Shown here piece by piece: positions 1 to 8,008 of a stretch of 62,877 nt of DNA (position 1 is its first letter; every line of letters starts with the position of its first letter). The notes under the pieces are model-generated. The model searched no databases and had not been told where the DNA came from. It was given only the letters and a program-made list of their open reading frames with translations. Origin of the DNA: a virus; the IMG/VR virus record IMGVR_UViG_3300046167_000556, positions 1 to 62,877 of that record. One strand, 5' to 3'. Position numbers and translations under genes: made by a program.

Positions 1-508
1 TACTAGAAACTCTAAGGTTTATAAAGAACTATCCGGCGGTGAAATGTGTTTGTTACAAAAAGAAGCAGATGAACTGCAATTGTTACGTGACAAGTTAATG
101 TCTAATAAAGTATGTCGAGATCTAATTCAAGATATTGATGTTGAATACGAAGTGCCTGGTGTTTTAGAACTAGGTGGAGAGTGGTGGAAATTAAAGGGTG
201 ATATTAAAAACAATACCCAACAATTAATAGTAGATTTGAAAACTACTTCTAATTTAGATAAGTTTTCTTATTCCGCAAAGGAATACAACTACGATAGCCA
301 AGCTTATATATATTCAAGTTACTTTGGTATGGATATGGTTTTTGTAGCTATAGATAAAACAAGTGGAAATATTGGTATATTCGATTGTTCCGCTCAGTTT
401 TTAGAAAGAGGTAAGGACAAAGTTGAACAAGCTATAGAACAATACAGATTGTTTTATAAAAACGAAGACTTTGATCCAGCTCAATACTTAGTAACAAAAA
501 CATTATAA
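1..508 (+). CDS. PD-(D/E)XK recombination exonuclease (C-terminal part; gene spans the window ends)
   Basis: The frame is open from base 1 and continues from the ATG at 62831 at the other end. Joined, they make 184 residues. The sequence shows VDLKTT (the D-x-K of a PD-(D/E)XK nuclease core) and a downstream YDSQAYIYS, like the Q/Y motif of RecB-type phage exonucleases. Its ATG overlaps the restored stop of the ERF annealing gene (ATGA), so the two are translationally coupled, a usual exonuclease plus single-strand annealing protein pair for phage recombination. An internal ATG at 44 exists but would remove the N-terminal helix. The family call is from motif and context; the nuclease superfamily is likely, the exact family uncertain. 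Confidence 0.75.
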   Translation, partial: TRNSKVYKELSGGEMCLLQKEADELQLLRDKLMSNKVCRDLIQDIDVEYEVPGVLELGGEWWKLKGDIKNNTQQLIVDLKTTSNLDKFSYSAKEYNYDSQAYIYSSYFGMDMVFVAIDKTSGNIGIFDCSAQFLERGKDKVEQAIEQYRLFYKNEDFDPAQYLVTKTL

Positions 509-511
509 TGA

Positions 512-549
512 TTTACAAACTGAATACGAACAACAATCGATAATATTAA
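512..549 (+). promoter_or_regulatory. Early-type promoter element P0
   Basis: TTTACAAACTGAATACGA, then GATAAT starting 27 nt after the first T. It lies just after the exonuclease stop and ahead of the 55-residue ORF, SSB and primase-helicase. It belongs to the 12-member family described under the 53-60 kb region. Confidence 0.7.
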
Positions 550-572
550 TAACAATTAAATTAAATCAAATT

Positions 573-740
573 ATGAGAAAATCAACAAAAAGAACGTGTA
601 GTGTAACAGGATTAAAAACAAACCCTGAAAATTTCTATACAAACCAGACGCATGTAAAAGCTGTAGACAATTTAAGAAGAACTACAGGAGCGACTAAGAA
701 ACAATTAACAAGAATGTTTAATCAATTAACAGCGTACTAA
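573..740 (+). CDS. Small basic protein of unknown function (55 aa)
   Basis: Begins MRKSTKRTCSVTGLKTNPEN. Many Lys, Arg and Thr residues and a single Cys. The start is the first ATG after promoter P0 and follows the A/T leader AATTAAATTAAATCAAATT seen before several genes here. It ends 2 nt before the SSB start, so it is the first gene of the SSB-primase operon. No family recognised. Confidence 0.7.
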   Translation: MRKSTKRTCSVTGLKTNPENFYTNQTHVKAVDNLRRTTGATKKQLTRMFNQLTAY

Positions 741-742
741 TT

Positions 743-1054
743 ATGGCAAGTATTATTAAAGCAAGTATTAATTTAAGTGAAATTCCAAAAGACAAAGTTA
801 TTGTTGGTAAAAAAGGTAAATACCTACCAATCACAATTACTATCAACGATGAAGTAGATCAATTTGGAAATCAAGGTCCAGTTATTGTAGATCAAACTAA
901 AGAAGAAAGAGAAGGTAAAGCGCCTAAAACTTATCTTGGTAATGTAAAAGTAGTATGGACAAACGGTGATAATGTAGCAGCAGCTCCTAGAACTGATCAA
1001 CCTCAGCAAGCAGCTCAATCAATAGCTCCTCAAGCCGATGATCTGCCATTCTAG
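743..1054 (+). CDS. ssb: Single-stranded DNA-binding protein
   Basis: 103 residues. It begins with an alternating polar/hydrophobic stretch compatible with an OB-like fold, then has a Gln/Ala/Pro-rich linker and ends in DDLPF, the acidic-hydrophobic tail through which bacterial and phage SSBs recruit partners. It sits directly before the primase-helicase and near the recombination pair, as expected for a replication SSB. The body does not clearly resemble a named SSB family; the call rests on tail, size and position. Confidence 0.65.
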   Translation: MASIIKASINLSEIPKDKVIVGKKGKYLPITITINDEVDQFGNQGPVIVDQTKEEREGKAPKTYLGNVKVVWTNGDNVAAAPRTDQPQQAAQSIAPQADDLPF

Positions 1055-1142
1055 CGATCAATGCGAAATGTGTGGAGAAGTCATGACTAAGTGTGACTTT
1101 GATTATTGCGATATATGTCCCGAGTGCTTAGACGGAGAATAA
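1038..1142 (+). CDS. Zinc-ribbon-like microprotein (34 aa), overlapping the end of ssb
   Basis: The ATG at 1038 lies in the last codons of ssb in another frame and opens a 34-residue ORF with seven Cys, including CEMC at residues 9-12 and YCDICPEC near the end, plus many acidic residues. The spacing suggests one bound zinc. It stops 19 nt before the primase-helicase start, across a leader made of repeated TAAAT. The 17-nt overlap fits translational coupling. It could be a chance ORF, but Cys density this high is unlikely by chance. Confidence 0.5.
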   Translation: MICHSSDQCEMCGEVMTKCDFDYCDICPECLDGE

Positions 1143-1161
1143 TTAAATTAAATTAAATTAA

Positions 1162-2871
1162 ATGCAGACAACAGAGATCAATGGATTTGCGATTGAAGAA
1201 TTCAATGTGCATAGCCTTGAAGAAGGGAAGAAGCAGGGTACATGCCCTGTTTGTTCTCATACAAGGAAACCTAAAAATCAAAAAGCAAAATGTGCTTCTT
1301 ATGATTGGGAACGGGGTCTCGGTACTTGTCACAATTGTAATACATCATTTCAACTACATACTTACAAGCGTAAAGGTAAAGCTGAAAAAGTATATGTTAA
1401 GCCTGAACCTTACAAGTTTGAAGAACCAGGTACGAAAGTTGAAGATTGGTTTAGTACAAGAGGTATTTCCAAACAGACTCTTAGTGATTTAAAAGTCACT
1501 GAGGGTCCTGAATGGATGCCACAAACACAAAAGACCGAGAATGTAATAAAGTTCAACTATTTTATGGGCGGTGAATTAACTAATGTTAAATACCGAGATG
1601 GAAGAAAGAACTTTAAATTATTTAAAGGTGCTGAGAAAGTATTCTACAATATAGATAGTATAGTTGGTTTTGAATATTGTGTTATCGTTGAAGGAGAAAT
1701 GGATGTGCTTGCACTACACGAAGCTGGAATAACAAATGCAATATCAGTACCAAATGGAGCGACGCTTAACTCTAACAATCTAGATTACTTAGATAGTTGT
1801 ATCGATTACTTTGAAGATAAAGAAAAGATTATACTAGCTGTTGATTCAGATGAAGCAGGACAAGCATTACAAACAGAGTTAATAAGAAGACTAGGGTCTG
1901 AAGTTTGTTTTATAACAACTTTTGAAGACTGTAAAGACGCAAACGAATACTTACAAAAATATGGATCAGATAAGCTTACAGCAAGAATTACAGGAGCAAA
2001 GCCGGTACCGCTCGAAAATGTTACTACTTTCAGAGACATCGAAGATGAAATTACGGATTTTGTTCGTAATGGCTTTAAGAAAGGATTTCAAGTCGGGCTT
2101 AGTAATTTTGATGAAATATTTTCAACTTATACCGGTCAATTTATTACTGTCACTGGTATACCTTCTTCCGGTAAGAGTGATTTTGTCGATCAAATGGTTG
2201 TCGGCTATAATGCGAACTATGGTTGGAAAACAGCTTTTGCTTCGCCAGAAAATGTACCAACGTATCTTCACGCTCATAAATTAATGCGTAAGACTTGGCA
2301 AGGTATGCCTTCTAAAGAAGATATTGGTGGTGATAGATGGAATCAAATAGCGGATCATTGTAATAGCAATTACTTTCACATTGATATGGAACGTTATACT
2401 TTAGAATCTGTGTTAAAGAAAGCAGCAGAGTTAGTTAAACGTAAAGGTATTAAATGCCTAGTTATTGATCCATTTAATAAAGTTAGAGACGTAGATTGTA
2501 AGACTGAAGACGTTAATAGATATACTATGGAGTACTTAAGCAAGATTGAAATCTTTGCTAAGAAGTATGATGTACTAGTATTTATTGTTGCTCACCCAAC
2601 TAAAATGTATAAAGACAAAGATGGTAAGATTGAAGAACCAACTATGTATAACATTAAAGGTGGTGGTGAATGGTACGATGCTTCTTATCACGGGTTATTA
2701 GTTCATAGAGATTATGAAAATAAAACTGTTAAGTGTAAAGTTCTTAAAGTTAAGTTTCAAAACTTAGGTGAAAATGGAGCTGAAGCTCATTTCAAATGGG
2801 AACCAAAGTCAGGTTGCTTTTTACCTCACGAACCTGTTAACTTAGATGGAGAACCAATGCCATGGGAGTAA
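1162..2871 (+). CDS. T7 gp4-like DNA primase-helicase
   Basis: 569 residues. N-terminal zinc-binding region with C28-P-V-C31 and C56-H-N-C59; TOPRIM core with VIVEGEMD (174-181) and AVDSDEAG (226-233); then a RecA-like hexameric helicase with Walker A GIPSSGKS (332-339) and Walker B CLVIDPF (D436). The order and length match phage T7 gp4, which unwinds the fork and primes lagging-strand synthesis. The neighbours are SSB and nucleotide-metabolism genes. No phage DNA polymerase is seen nearby, so it presumably works with the host replicase. Confidence 0.95.
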   Translation: MQTTEINGFAIEEFNVHSLEEGKKQGTCPVCSHTRKPKNQKAKCASYDWERGLGTCHNCNTSFQLHTYKRKGKAEKVYVKPEPYKFEEPGTKVEDWFSTRGISKQTLSDLKVTEGPEWMPQTQKTENVIKFNYFMGGELTNVKYRDGRKNFKLFKGAEKVFYNIDSIVGFEYCVIVEGEMDVLALHEAGITNAISVPNGATLNSNNLDYLDSCIDYFEDKEKIILAVDSDEAGQALQTELIRRLGSEVCFITTFEDCKDANEYLQKYGSDKLTARITGAKPVPLENVTTFRDIEDEITDFVRNGFKKGFQVGLSNFDEIFSTYTGQFITVTGIPSSGKSDFVDQMVVGYNANYGWKTAFASPENVPTYLHAHKLMRKTWQGMPSKEDIGGDRWNQIADHCNSNYFHIDMERYTLESVLKKAAELVKRKGIKCLVIDPFNKVRDVDCKTEDVNRYTMEYLSKIEIFAKKYDVLVFIVAHPTKMYKDKDGKIEEPTMYNIKGGGEWYDASYHGLLVHRDYENKTVKCKVLKVKFQNLGENGAEAHFKWEPKSGCFLPHEPVNLDGEPMPWE

Positions 2872-3110
2872 AAAAGAAACGTTGCGATATGGGTAAAGTT
2901 CCATTTGATGAAAATCTTTGGAAAGCTTATCGTTGGTGTATTAGAAACAATATAGCAATAGGGCCAAAATCACGTAACGATACAGCTTGGTATATAACTA
3001 TTGAAATCAATAATAAAGTTAATACTACACCTGTTACTTATGGCAAAACAGAAATATGGACAAAAATATTTGAATACGCAAAATACTATTATGATAAACA
3101 TAGAAAATGA
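2862..3110 (+). CDS. Unknown small protein between primase-helicase and thyA
   Basis: 82 residues, Lys- and Trp-rich, beginning MGVKKKRCDMGKVPFDENLW. It overlaps the primase-helicase end by 10 nt and the thyA start by 20 nt, so it sits in a tightly packed operon. No recognised family; the compact aromatic sequence suggests a small folded domain. Confidence 0.65.
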   Translation: MGVKKKRCDMGKVPFDENLWKAYRWCIRNNIAIGPKSRNDTAWYITIEINNKVNTTPVTYGKTEIWTKIFEYAKYYYDKHRK

Positions 3111-3927
3111 ATACAAAGAACTCATTGACGAGATTCTCAGAAGAGGATTGGATAAAGCAGATAGAACAGGAACTGGGACGAAGTCTGTCTTTGGCAGAAC
3201 GATTAGACACGATATGTCTTTGGGGTTCCCTATTCTTACAGGAAAAAAAATAAGCTTTAATGCCGCGAGAACTGAATTGCTTTGGATATTACAAGGTAGA
3301 ACTGATTTAAAATACTTAGAAGATAATGGTGTTAAGTATTGGCGACCAGACTATGAACGTTCAGGTAGAACTGATGAAACATTAGGTCCTGTGTATGGAA
3401 AACAATGGCGCGATTTTAACGGCGTAGATCAGCTTAAAAATCTTGTGTATAGCATCAATACTAATCCAGACTCTAGACGTCTTATGGTTAGCGCGTGGGC
3501 TCCTCATGAGATGAAAGATATGGCTTTGCCTCCTTGTCATTACGCTTTTCAAGTTTATATTAACAACGGCGTTATGGATTTGATGTGGCAACAACGTTCG
3601 GCTGATGTGTTTTTAGGTTTACCTTACGATATTACAATGTATGGTTTGTTATTGGAAATGCTAGCTAAAGGCGCTGGTTTAAAAGCTGGACAATTAGTAG
3701 GGCAACTCGGTGATTGTCATTTGTATAATAACCATTTAGATCAAGCTAAACTATATTTTGATAGACCAAAGCGAGCATTGCCTAATGTAACATTGGAAGA
3801 AGGTATTAGAGTATCTAAAAAGATGGATGCTTATGGTAAGTTAATAATTCCAGAAAAAAGTGAAATTAAATTAAATAACTACAATCCTTTACCTGCTATA
3901 AAAGCAGAACTAAGTGTTGGTAAATAA
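3091..3927 (+). CDS. thyA: Thymidylate synthase (ThyA)
   Basis: 278 residues from the ATG at 3091; an upstream in-frame ATG at 3001 adds residues unlike ThyA and lies deep inside the previous gene. Motifs: RTGTGTKSVFGR near the N-terminus (folate/phosphate binding), catalytic Cys149 in PPCHYAFQVY, QRSADVFLGLPYDI, and GDCHLYNNH. It methylates dUMP to dTMP with methylene-tetrahydrofolate. With NrdA, NrdB and the MazG-like genes it forms a dNTP-supply block. Full length and intact. Confidence 0.96.
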   Translation: MINIENEYKELIDEILRRGLDKADRTGTGTKSVFGRTIRHDMSLGFPILTGKKISFNAARTELLWILQGRTDLKYLEDNGVKYWRPDYERSGRTDETLGPVYGKQWRDFNGVDQLKNLVYSINTNPDSRRLMVSAWAPHEMKDMALPPCHYAFQVYINNGVMDLMWQQRSADVFLGLPYDITMYGLLLEMLAKGAGLKAGQLVGQLGDCHLYNNHLDQAKLYFDRPKRALPNVTLEEGIRVSKKMDAYGKLIIPEKSEIKLNNYNPLPAIKAELSVGK

Positions 3928-3935
3928 AAACAAAT

Positions 3936-4694
3936 ATGTATACAATCTACCACATTCCTGGTAAGAAAATTGGTGTTACACGTAATATTAATAAAAGAGT
4001 TACGGAGCAACAAGGCTATGCACCAGACGAATACGAGGTTCTACTTACTAGCGATGACATTAATTATGTGTCTGACATGGAAATAGAACTTCAAAAGTCT
4101 TACGGCTATAAAGTCGACAGACAATCTTATAAAAATTTAATTAATAAAAACAATAAAATGAAAATTAACGCTACAGAGCAGACCTCAACATTTCCGTGTC
4201 CATTAAATAAGCTGAAAGGCAGATTAATGGACAATTTAGACTTAAGCTGGGAAACATCACACGGTAATTTTAAAATTACTAAAAAAACTATACAGTGGAT
4301 ATTGTCTAACGCTAGAACGTCTATGTACGATGCTAACCGATGTTATGTATATAACAAAGCTTTTGCTAATTCATTTTCTGATTTACCAGCTGATGCAGCA
4401 TCTAGATTTGAATTAATAAGACAGTGGGCTCACGTTAGAGGTATATATGACAAAGGTGATTCTAATACTCAATATGTTAAACTAATGGAAGAAGCTGGAG
4501 AACTAGCTAAAGCATTACTTAATAAAGATAAACCAGAAGTTATCGATGCTATTGGTGATATGATAGTTGTATTAACAAACTTAGCTGCTTTAGAAAATCT
4601 TAATGTAGAAGACTGTATTGATTCAGCTTACAAAGTAATAGCACAGCGTAAAGGTAAAATGATTAACGGAACGTTTGTAAAACAAACATTATAA
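3936..4694 (+). CDS. Two-domain protein: GIY-YIG-like N-terminus fused to MazG-like pyrophosphohydrolase
   Basis: 252 residues. Residues 1-70 (YTIYHIPGKKIGVTRNINKR ... EIELQK) resemble a small GIY-YIG nuclease or its degenerate form. Residues ~165-250 contain KLMEEAGELAKALL and DAIGDMIVVL, the EExxE and ExxD-type metal motifs of MazG-family NTP pyrophosphohydrolases. The middle (~75-160) is unassigned. An internal ATG at 4158 could start a MazG-only product. MazG enzymes hydrolyse (d)NTPs or (p)ppGpp. The MazG part is fairly sure; the N-terminal call is weak. Confidence 0.65.
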   Translation: MYTIYHIPGKKIGVTRNINKRVTEQQGYAPDEYEVLLTSDDINYVSDMEIELQKSYGYKVDRQSYKNLINKNNKMKINATEQTSTFPCPLNKLKGRLMDNLDLSWETSHGNFKITKKTIQWILSNARTSMYDANRCYVYNKAFANSFSDLPADAASRFELIRQWAHVRGIYDKGDSNTQYVKLMEEAGELAKALLNKDKPEVIDAIGDMIVVLTNLAALENLNVEDCIDSAYKVIAQRKGKMINGTFVKQTL

Positions 4695-4791
4695 TGTGCA
4701 TAAAAACACACGTTAAATACAAAAACCGTGTATAACGCATATAAAAACGTACATAAACCTAATAAACGCATAAATTAATATACAAATCATA
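4695..4791 (+). promoter_or_regulatory. A/T-rich intergenic segment with short repeats
   Basis: 97 nt between two MazG-like genes, with recurring short words (CGTGTATAACGCATA, AACGTACATAAAC, AACGCATAAAT). It lacks the TTTACA/GATAAT promoter family. It may be a differently recognised promoter or protein-binding site; only the repeat pattern is seen. Confidence 0.3.
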
Positions 4792-5166
4792 ATGAATAAA
4801 AAACAAATAGAATTTAGAGACCCAGTTGTTGAACGCGTTGTTGACAAGTTTGTATCAAGATCTGATGTAGGCTTTGCTAAGTACGGCGTAACACTTCAAG
4901 ACGATCCATCAAGAATGTTTGAATGGCTTAATCATTTGCAAGAAGAGCTTATGGATGCTGTATTATATTTACAAAAAGCTAAAGAAACTTATACAGACGA
5001 CATGCAAGATAAAATGATAGAAGATATGGATCCTTATAAGATTTCAAACTATGTAAAAATGTCAGAAAGAGATATTGAAGTTATTGCAGAAGAAATTAAA
5101 AGCCCAGGTAATCCTGCTAAAGCTTTGGTAGATGCTACTGAAGAGTATAAAGAAATACTAAAGTAA
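4792..5166 (+). CDS. MazG-like all-alpha NTP pyrophosphohydrolase-type protein
   Basis: 124 residues, predicted helical. The segment WLNHLQEELMDAVLYLQKA (about residues 44-62) has the EExxD arrangement of MazG/dUTPase-like all-alpha hydrolases found in many phages. It starts at the first ATG after the repeat-bearing spacer and ends just before the next gene. Its position in the nucleotide-metabolism block supports a role in cleaning or shaping the nucleotide pool. Substrate unknown. Confidence 0.5.
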   Translation: MNKKQIEFRDPVVERVVDKFVSRSDVGFAKYGVTLQDDPSRMFEWLNHLQEELMDAVLYLQKAKETYTDDMQDKMIEDMDPYKISNYVKMSERDIEVIAEEIKSPGNPAKALVDATEEYKEILK

Positions 5167-5625
5167 ATGAAAAAACAATTTAAAAGAAGAAGCGGCAAGC
5201 GCGGACCAGTGAGAGCGAAGAAGGTATCATATGATGGTATCGACTTTGCTTCCGGGCTGGAAAAGTATATGTATATAGCTTTAAGAAAAGCTAAAATAAA
5301 AACCAAGTACGAAGGAGAAACTTTTGTTCTGCTATCTGGTTTCCATTTTGAAAACGAAGTTTATGAAAGACAAGCTAATGGTAAAGGTGATTACAAAAAT
5401 AGAGGTTGTAAAAGAATACTACCTATTAAATATACACCCGATTTTATTGGTGATGATTTCATAATTGAAACTAAAGGTAGAGCAAATGAATCATTCCCGA
5501 TGCGATGGAAAATGTTTAAGCTATTAGTATCTAAACAATTTCCTGGACACACATTATACAAACCTCAAAACCAAAAAGAATGCGACGAAACGGTACGGTT
5601 AATCCTAGAGAAGCAAAAAGGATAG
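5167..5625 (+). CDS. T7 endonuclease I-like Holliday-junction resolvase
   Basis: 152 residues. The pattern SGLEKYMYIAL (E32), then YTPDFIGDDFIIETKG (D92, E101, K103), is the PD-(D/E)XK core laid out as in T7 endonuclease I, with a basic N-terminus. Such enzymes cut branched DNA and resolve replication intermediates before packaging. It follows directly after the MazG-like gene, inside the replication operon. A related phage PD-(D/E)XK family (DUF1064 type) is the alternative. Confidence 0.75.
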   Translation: MKKQFKRRSGKRGPVRAKKVSYDGIDFASGLEKYMYIALRKAKIKTKYEGETFVLLSGFHFENEVYERQANGKGDYKNRGCKRILPIKYTPDFIGDDFIIETKGRANESFPMRWKMFKLLVSKQFPGHTLYKPQNQKECDETVRLILEKQKG

Positions 5626-5729
5626 CTAAACAAAAATACGCTGAGCGGCAAATTGATAAGTTTGTTAAATGGAGTTGGGAAATTAAAGGTAAAGTTAAAT
5701 ACAAAGATATAAAAGCAACTACAAACTAA
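5580..5729 (+). CDS. Small basic protein (49 aa), unknown
   Basis: The ATG lies inside the end of the resolvase gene (46-nt overlap). Begins MRRNGTVNPREAKRIAKQKY, strongly basic with a Trp pair. Its last codons coincide with ACAAACTAAATACGAT, a half copy of the early promoter element without the GATAATATA box. No family recognised. Confidence 0.5.
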   Translation: MRRNGTVNPREAKRIAKQKYAERQIDKFVKWSWEIKGKVKYKDIKATTN

Positions 5730-5746
5730 ATACGATATACAGTGTT

Positions 5747-5902
5747 ATGGACAAACAAGACGAGAATAAAAAAGCATGGGCAATAGAAATCGGTATGTAT
5801 CCCGGTGTATTGTTCGGTGTTAGGACCTATAAGCAAGAAGATAGAAATATCCATGTGCTTTACTTACCATTTATAGATATAGCTTTTTATATTTATGGAT
5901 GA
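5747..5902 (+). CDS. Unknown small protein (51 aa)
   Basis: Begins MDKQDENKKAWAIEIGMYPG and ends in a hydrophobic aromatic stretch (LPFIDIAFYIYG). It could be peripheral to a membrane or a small beta fold. Overlaps the next ATG by 8 nt. No family recognised. Confidence 0.6.
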   Translation: MDKQDENKKAWAIEIGMYPGVLFGVRTYKQEDRNIHVLYLPFIDIAFYIYG

Positions 5903-6059
5903 CGAAGTTAAAATGAAGTTTGAGGTCATAAATTTATTTTTAGATAATGTATTATCAGAAATAAAACAAGTGTCCTTAAAGACTTCTAAAAAAGATATGG
6001 TAGCTTATATAAGCGCCTGGGAAAATGAATTATCAACTATTAAATTTATGATACAGTAA
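5895..6059 (+). CDS. Unknown small protein (54 aa)
   Basis: Acidic N-terminus (MDDEVKMKFEVINLF), predicted helical. Its ATG overlaps the previous gene and it stops one base before nrdB, so it is part of the nrd operon. No family recognised. Confidence 0.6.
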   Translation: MDDEVKMKFEVINLFLDNVLSEIKQVSLKTSKKDMVAYISAWENELSTIKFMIQ

Positions 6060-6060
6060 T

Positions 6061-7029
6061 ATGGGATTATTCGATGAAAGAATAGCATATAAACCTTTTG
6101 AGTACCCTGAGTACTACACAGAAGGCTGGTTAAAACAAGCTCAAGCATTTTGGTTACACACAGAAATCTCAATGCAAGGCGATATTAAAGATTGGAAAGA
6201 AAAATTAGATGAAAAAGAAAAAAACCTTGTTGGGAACATACTTCTTGGATTCGCGCAAACCGAATGTGCCGTTTCAGATTACTGGACCCAGAACGTCGTA
6301 TCGTGGTTTCCTAAACACGAAATACAACAAATGGCAATGATGTTTGGTTCGCAAGAAACAATACATGCGGTTGCATATAGTTATTTAAATGAAACATTAA
6401 AACTAGAAGATTATGAAGCGTTTTTACATGAGCCTGCTACAGCGGAAAGATTTGATAATCTTGTATCTTATACTGGCAACAGTAGAACTGGTATCGCTAA
6501 GTCTCTTGCTGTTTTTTCTGCATTTGCCGAAGGGGTTTCTTTATATTCTGCTTTTGCGGTACTTTATTCTTTTCAGCTTAGAAACCTGCTTAAAGGTATT
6601 GGGCAACAAATGAAGTGGTCAGTAAGAGATGAATCTTTACACAGTAAAATGGGTTGTCAATTATTTCGTCATATGTGCGAAGAAGATGATCAACTACTGC
6701 ATTTATGTCGAGAAGATATAATAAAAGCTGCAGAAACAATGGTTTCCTTAGAAACAAATTATATTAACAAAATGTTTGAGATGGGTGATGTAGAAGGAAT
6801 ATCAGCCAATGATCTAAAGCATTTTATAAAAAAGAGAACAAATGAAAAACTTGTGGAACTCGGTTACGTCGACCTTGGAAATTATTTCGCTTATGACGAG
6901 AAGGCAGCAGCTAATCTTGATTGGTTCTATCATCTTACCGGCGGGGTCACTCATACTGATTTTTTTGCACTTAGGCCAACGGATTATTCGAAAGCTAGCG
7001 AGGGAGAGAACTTTGAAGATATTTGGTAA
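6061..7029 (+). CDS. nrdB: Ribonucleotide reductase class I, small (radical) subunit NrdB
   Basis: 322 residues, ferritin-like. Metal ligands are visible: E99 and H102 in ETIHAVAY, E157 in AEGVSLYS, and E191 and H194 in RDESLHSKMG. The radical tyrosine is Y106. The first ligand, usually Asp, appears to be Glu (E68 in AQTECAVS). NrdB generates the radical that NrdA uses to reduce ribonucleotides. Ends in the usual flexible tail (EGENFEDIW) that docks on NrdA. Intact; nrdA follows 980 nt downstream. Confidence 0.94.
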   Translation: MGLFDERIAYKPFEYPEYYTEGWLKQAQAFWLHTEISMQGDIKDWKEKLDEKEKNLVGNILLGFAQTECAVSDYWTQNVVSWFPKHEIQQMAMMFGSQETIHAVAYSYLNETLKLEDYEAFLHEPATAERFDNLVSYTGNSRTGIAKSLAVFSAFAEGVSLYSAFAVLYSFQLRNLLKGIGQQMKWSVRDESLHSKMGCQLFRHMCEEDDQLLHLCREDIIKAAETMVSLETNYINKMFEMGDVEGISANDLKHFIKKRTNEKLVELGYVDLGNYFAYDEKAAANLDWFYHLTGGVTHTDFFALRPTDYSKASEGENFEDIW

Positions 7030-7603
7030 ATGATTTATGTAAAAGATAATTTTTTACCATCTAATGTTTTTCAATCTTTATTAAGTTATAGCAATAATTT
7101 TAAAGAAGTTAAAACGCCGGGTAAATCTTTTTGGGTGAAAGAATTACCTGGTGATTTAACAAAACACATAACAGACAAGCTAGAGCTTATTGAAGGTAAA
7201 AAAATTAAAAATATATTGTCATTTTTAAGAGAAGCTAAAGAAACGCAAGACACTGATTGGCGTATACATAATGATTCTATAATAGAAGGCGAACAGCCTG
7301 ATAGAGCAATCGTTTTGTATGTAAAAAGCAATGAAGCTAAACTTAATGGAACTGCTTTTTGGGAAACATAAGGATTATAAATTTAATTATACAAAATCCA
7401 GTAACGAGGAGTTTAATCGTATGTTAACAGAAGATTCCAATGATGTAACAAAATGGAAGTTAAATTCAGTTATAGGGCACAGAGATAATAGGTTATTGTC
7501 ATACCCGTCAGAATACTTTCATAGTAAATACCCAAATAAGTTTAAAAATCAAAGAGTAGTATTAATAATGTTTTACAAATATGAACGGACAAAAACAGAG
7601 TAG
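7030..7603 (+). CDS. 2OG-Fe(II) oxygenase-like protein, frame broken near 7366
   Basis: Two overlapping ORFs (7030-7371 and one entering from 7331) make one 190-residue protein if one base of the short T/G/A runs around 7362-7369 is removed. It shows H80-N-D82 in WRIHNDSII, then a distal His in YFHSKYPNKF and an Arg in RVVLIMFYK, the HxD...H...R iron and 2-oxoglutarate ligand set of prolyl-hydroxylase-like phage oxygenases. Such proteins hydroxylate protein or nucleic acid targets; the substrate here is unknown. It starts directly at the nrdB stop. I take the break as an indel error. Confidence 0.65.
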
Positions 7604-7626
7604 AGTAGATAACTTAGAGAAAACGT

Positions 7627-7821
7627 ATGGCTGCAACAACTAACGTTATTCAGCAAGTGATAAATGAATTATCTTATTTAAAAGACCTATCAATAGGTAC
7701 ATTAGAAACAATTAAAAACATGGAAAGTTATGAGCAAGCTATCGAAAAACTTAAAGAAAAAGTGGTTGCAGAATCTGGTAAGGCAGAAGAGGCTGACGCC
7801 AGTGGAAAGACTTTCGAGTAG
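7627..7821 (+). CDS. Small helical protein (64 aa), unknown
   Basis: Predicted coiled helices (YEQAIEKLKEKVVAESGKAE) with an acidic Ala/Glu-rich C-terminus. It overlaps the start of the next membrane-protein ORF. No family recognised; possibly the partner of the small membrane protein that follows. Confidence 0.55.
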   Translation: MAATTNVIQQVINELSYLKDLSIGTLETIKNMESYEQAIEKLKEKVVAESGKAEEADASGKTFE

Positions 7822-8008
7822 ACTAGGATATATGGGGACTTCATTTATGATGATGAGTCCTCATTTACTACCCGATAAAACAGGTATGATTACTTACATA
7901 ATAGCAGGTGTAATATCAATACCCCAAGTGTTTGTGGCTAAACAATGGAATTTAGTCGCAGTTAATTTAAACGTAGCAATAGCTTACATAATACTATATT
8001 TAACATAA
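7802..8008 (+). CDS. Small membrane protein (about 68 aa)
   Basis: Start is GTG at 7802 or ATG at 7832. Two hydrophobic spans are visible: MITYIIAGVISIPQVFVA and LVAVNLNVAIAYIILYL. Stops one base before nrdA. Function unknown; the topology would fit an inner-membrane anchor or modulator. Confidence 0.55.
   Translation: MERLSSRLGYMGTSFMMMSPHLLPDKTGMITYIIAGVISIPQVFVAKQWNLVAVNLNVAIAYIILYLT

Noticed and set aside
2862-2882. Similar starts MGVKKKR at 2862 and MGVKKKK at about 50800
   Set aside because: The second is an 11-codon ORF at the end of a restored gene; Lys-rich starts are common in this genome.
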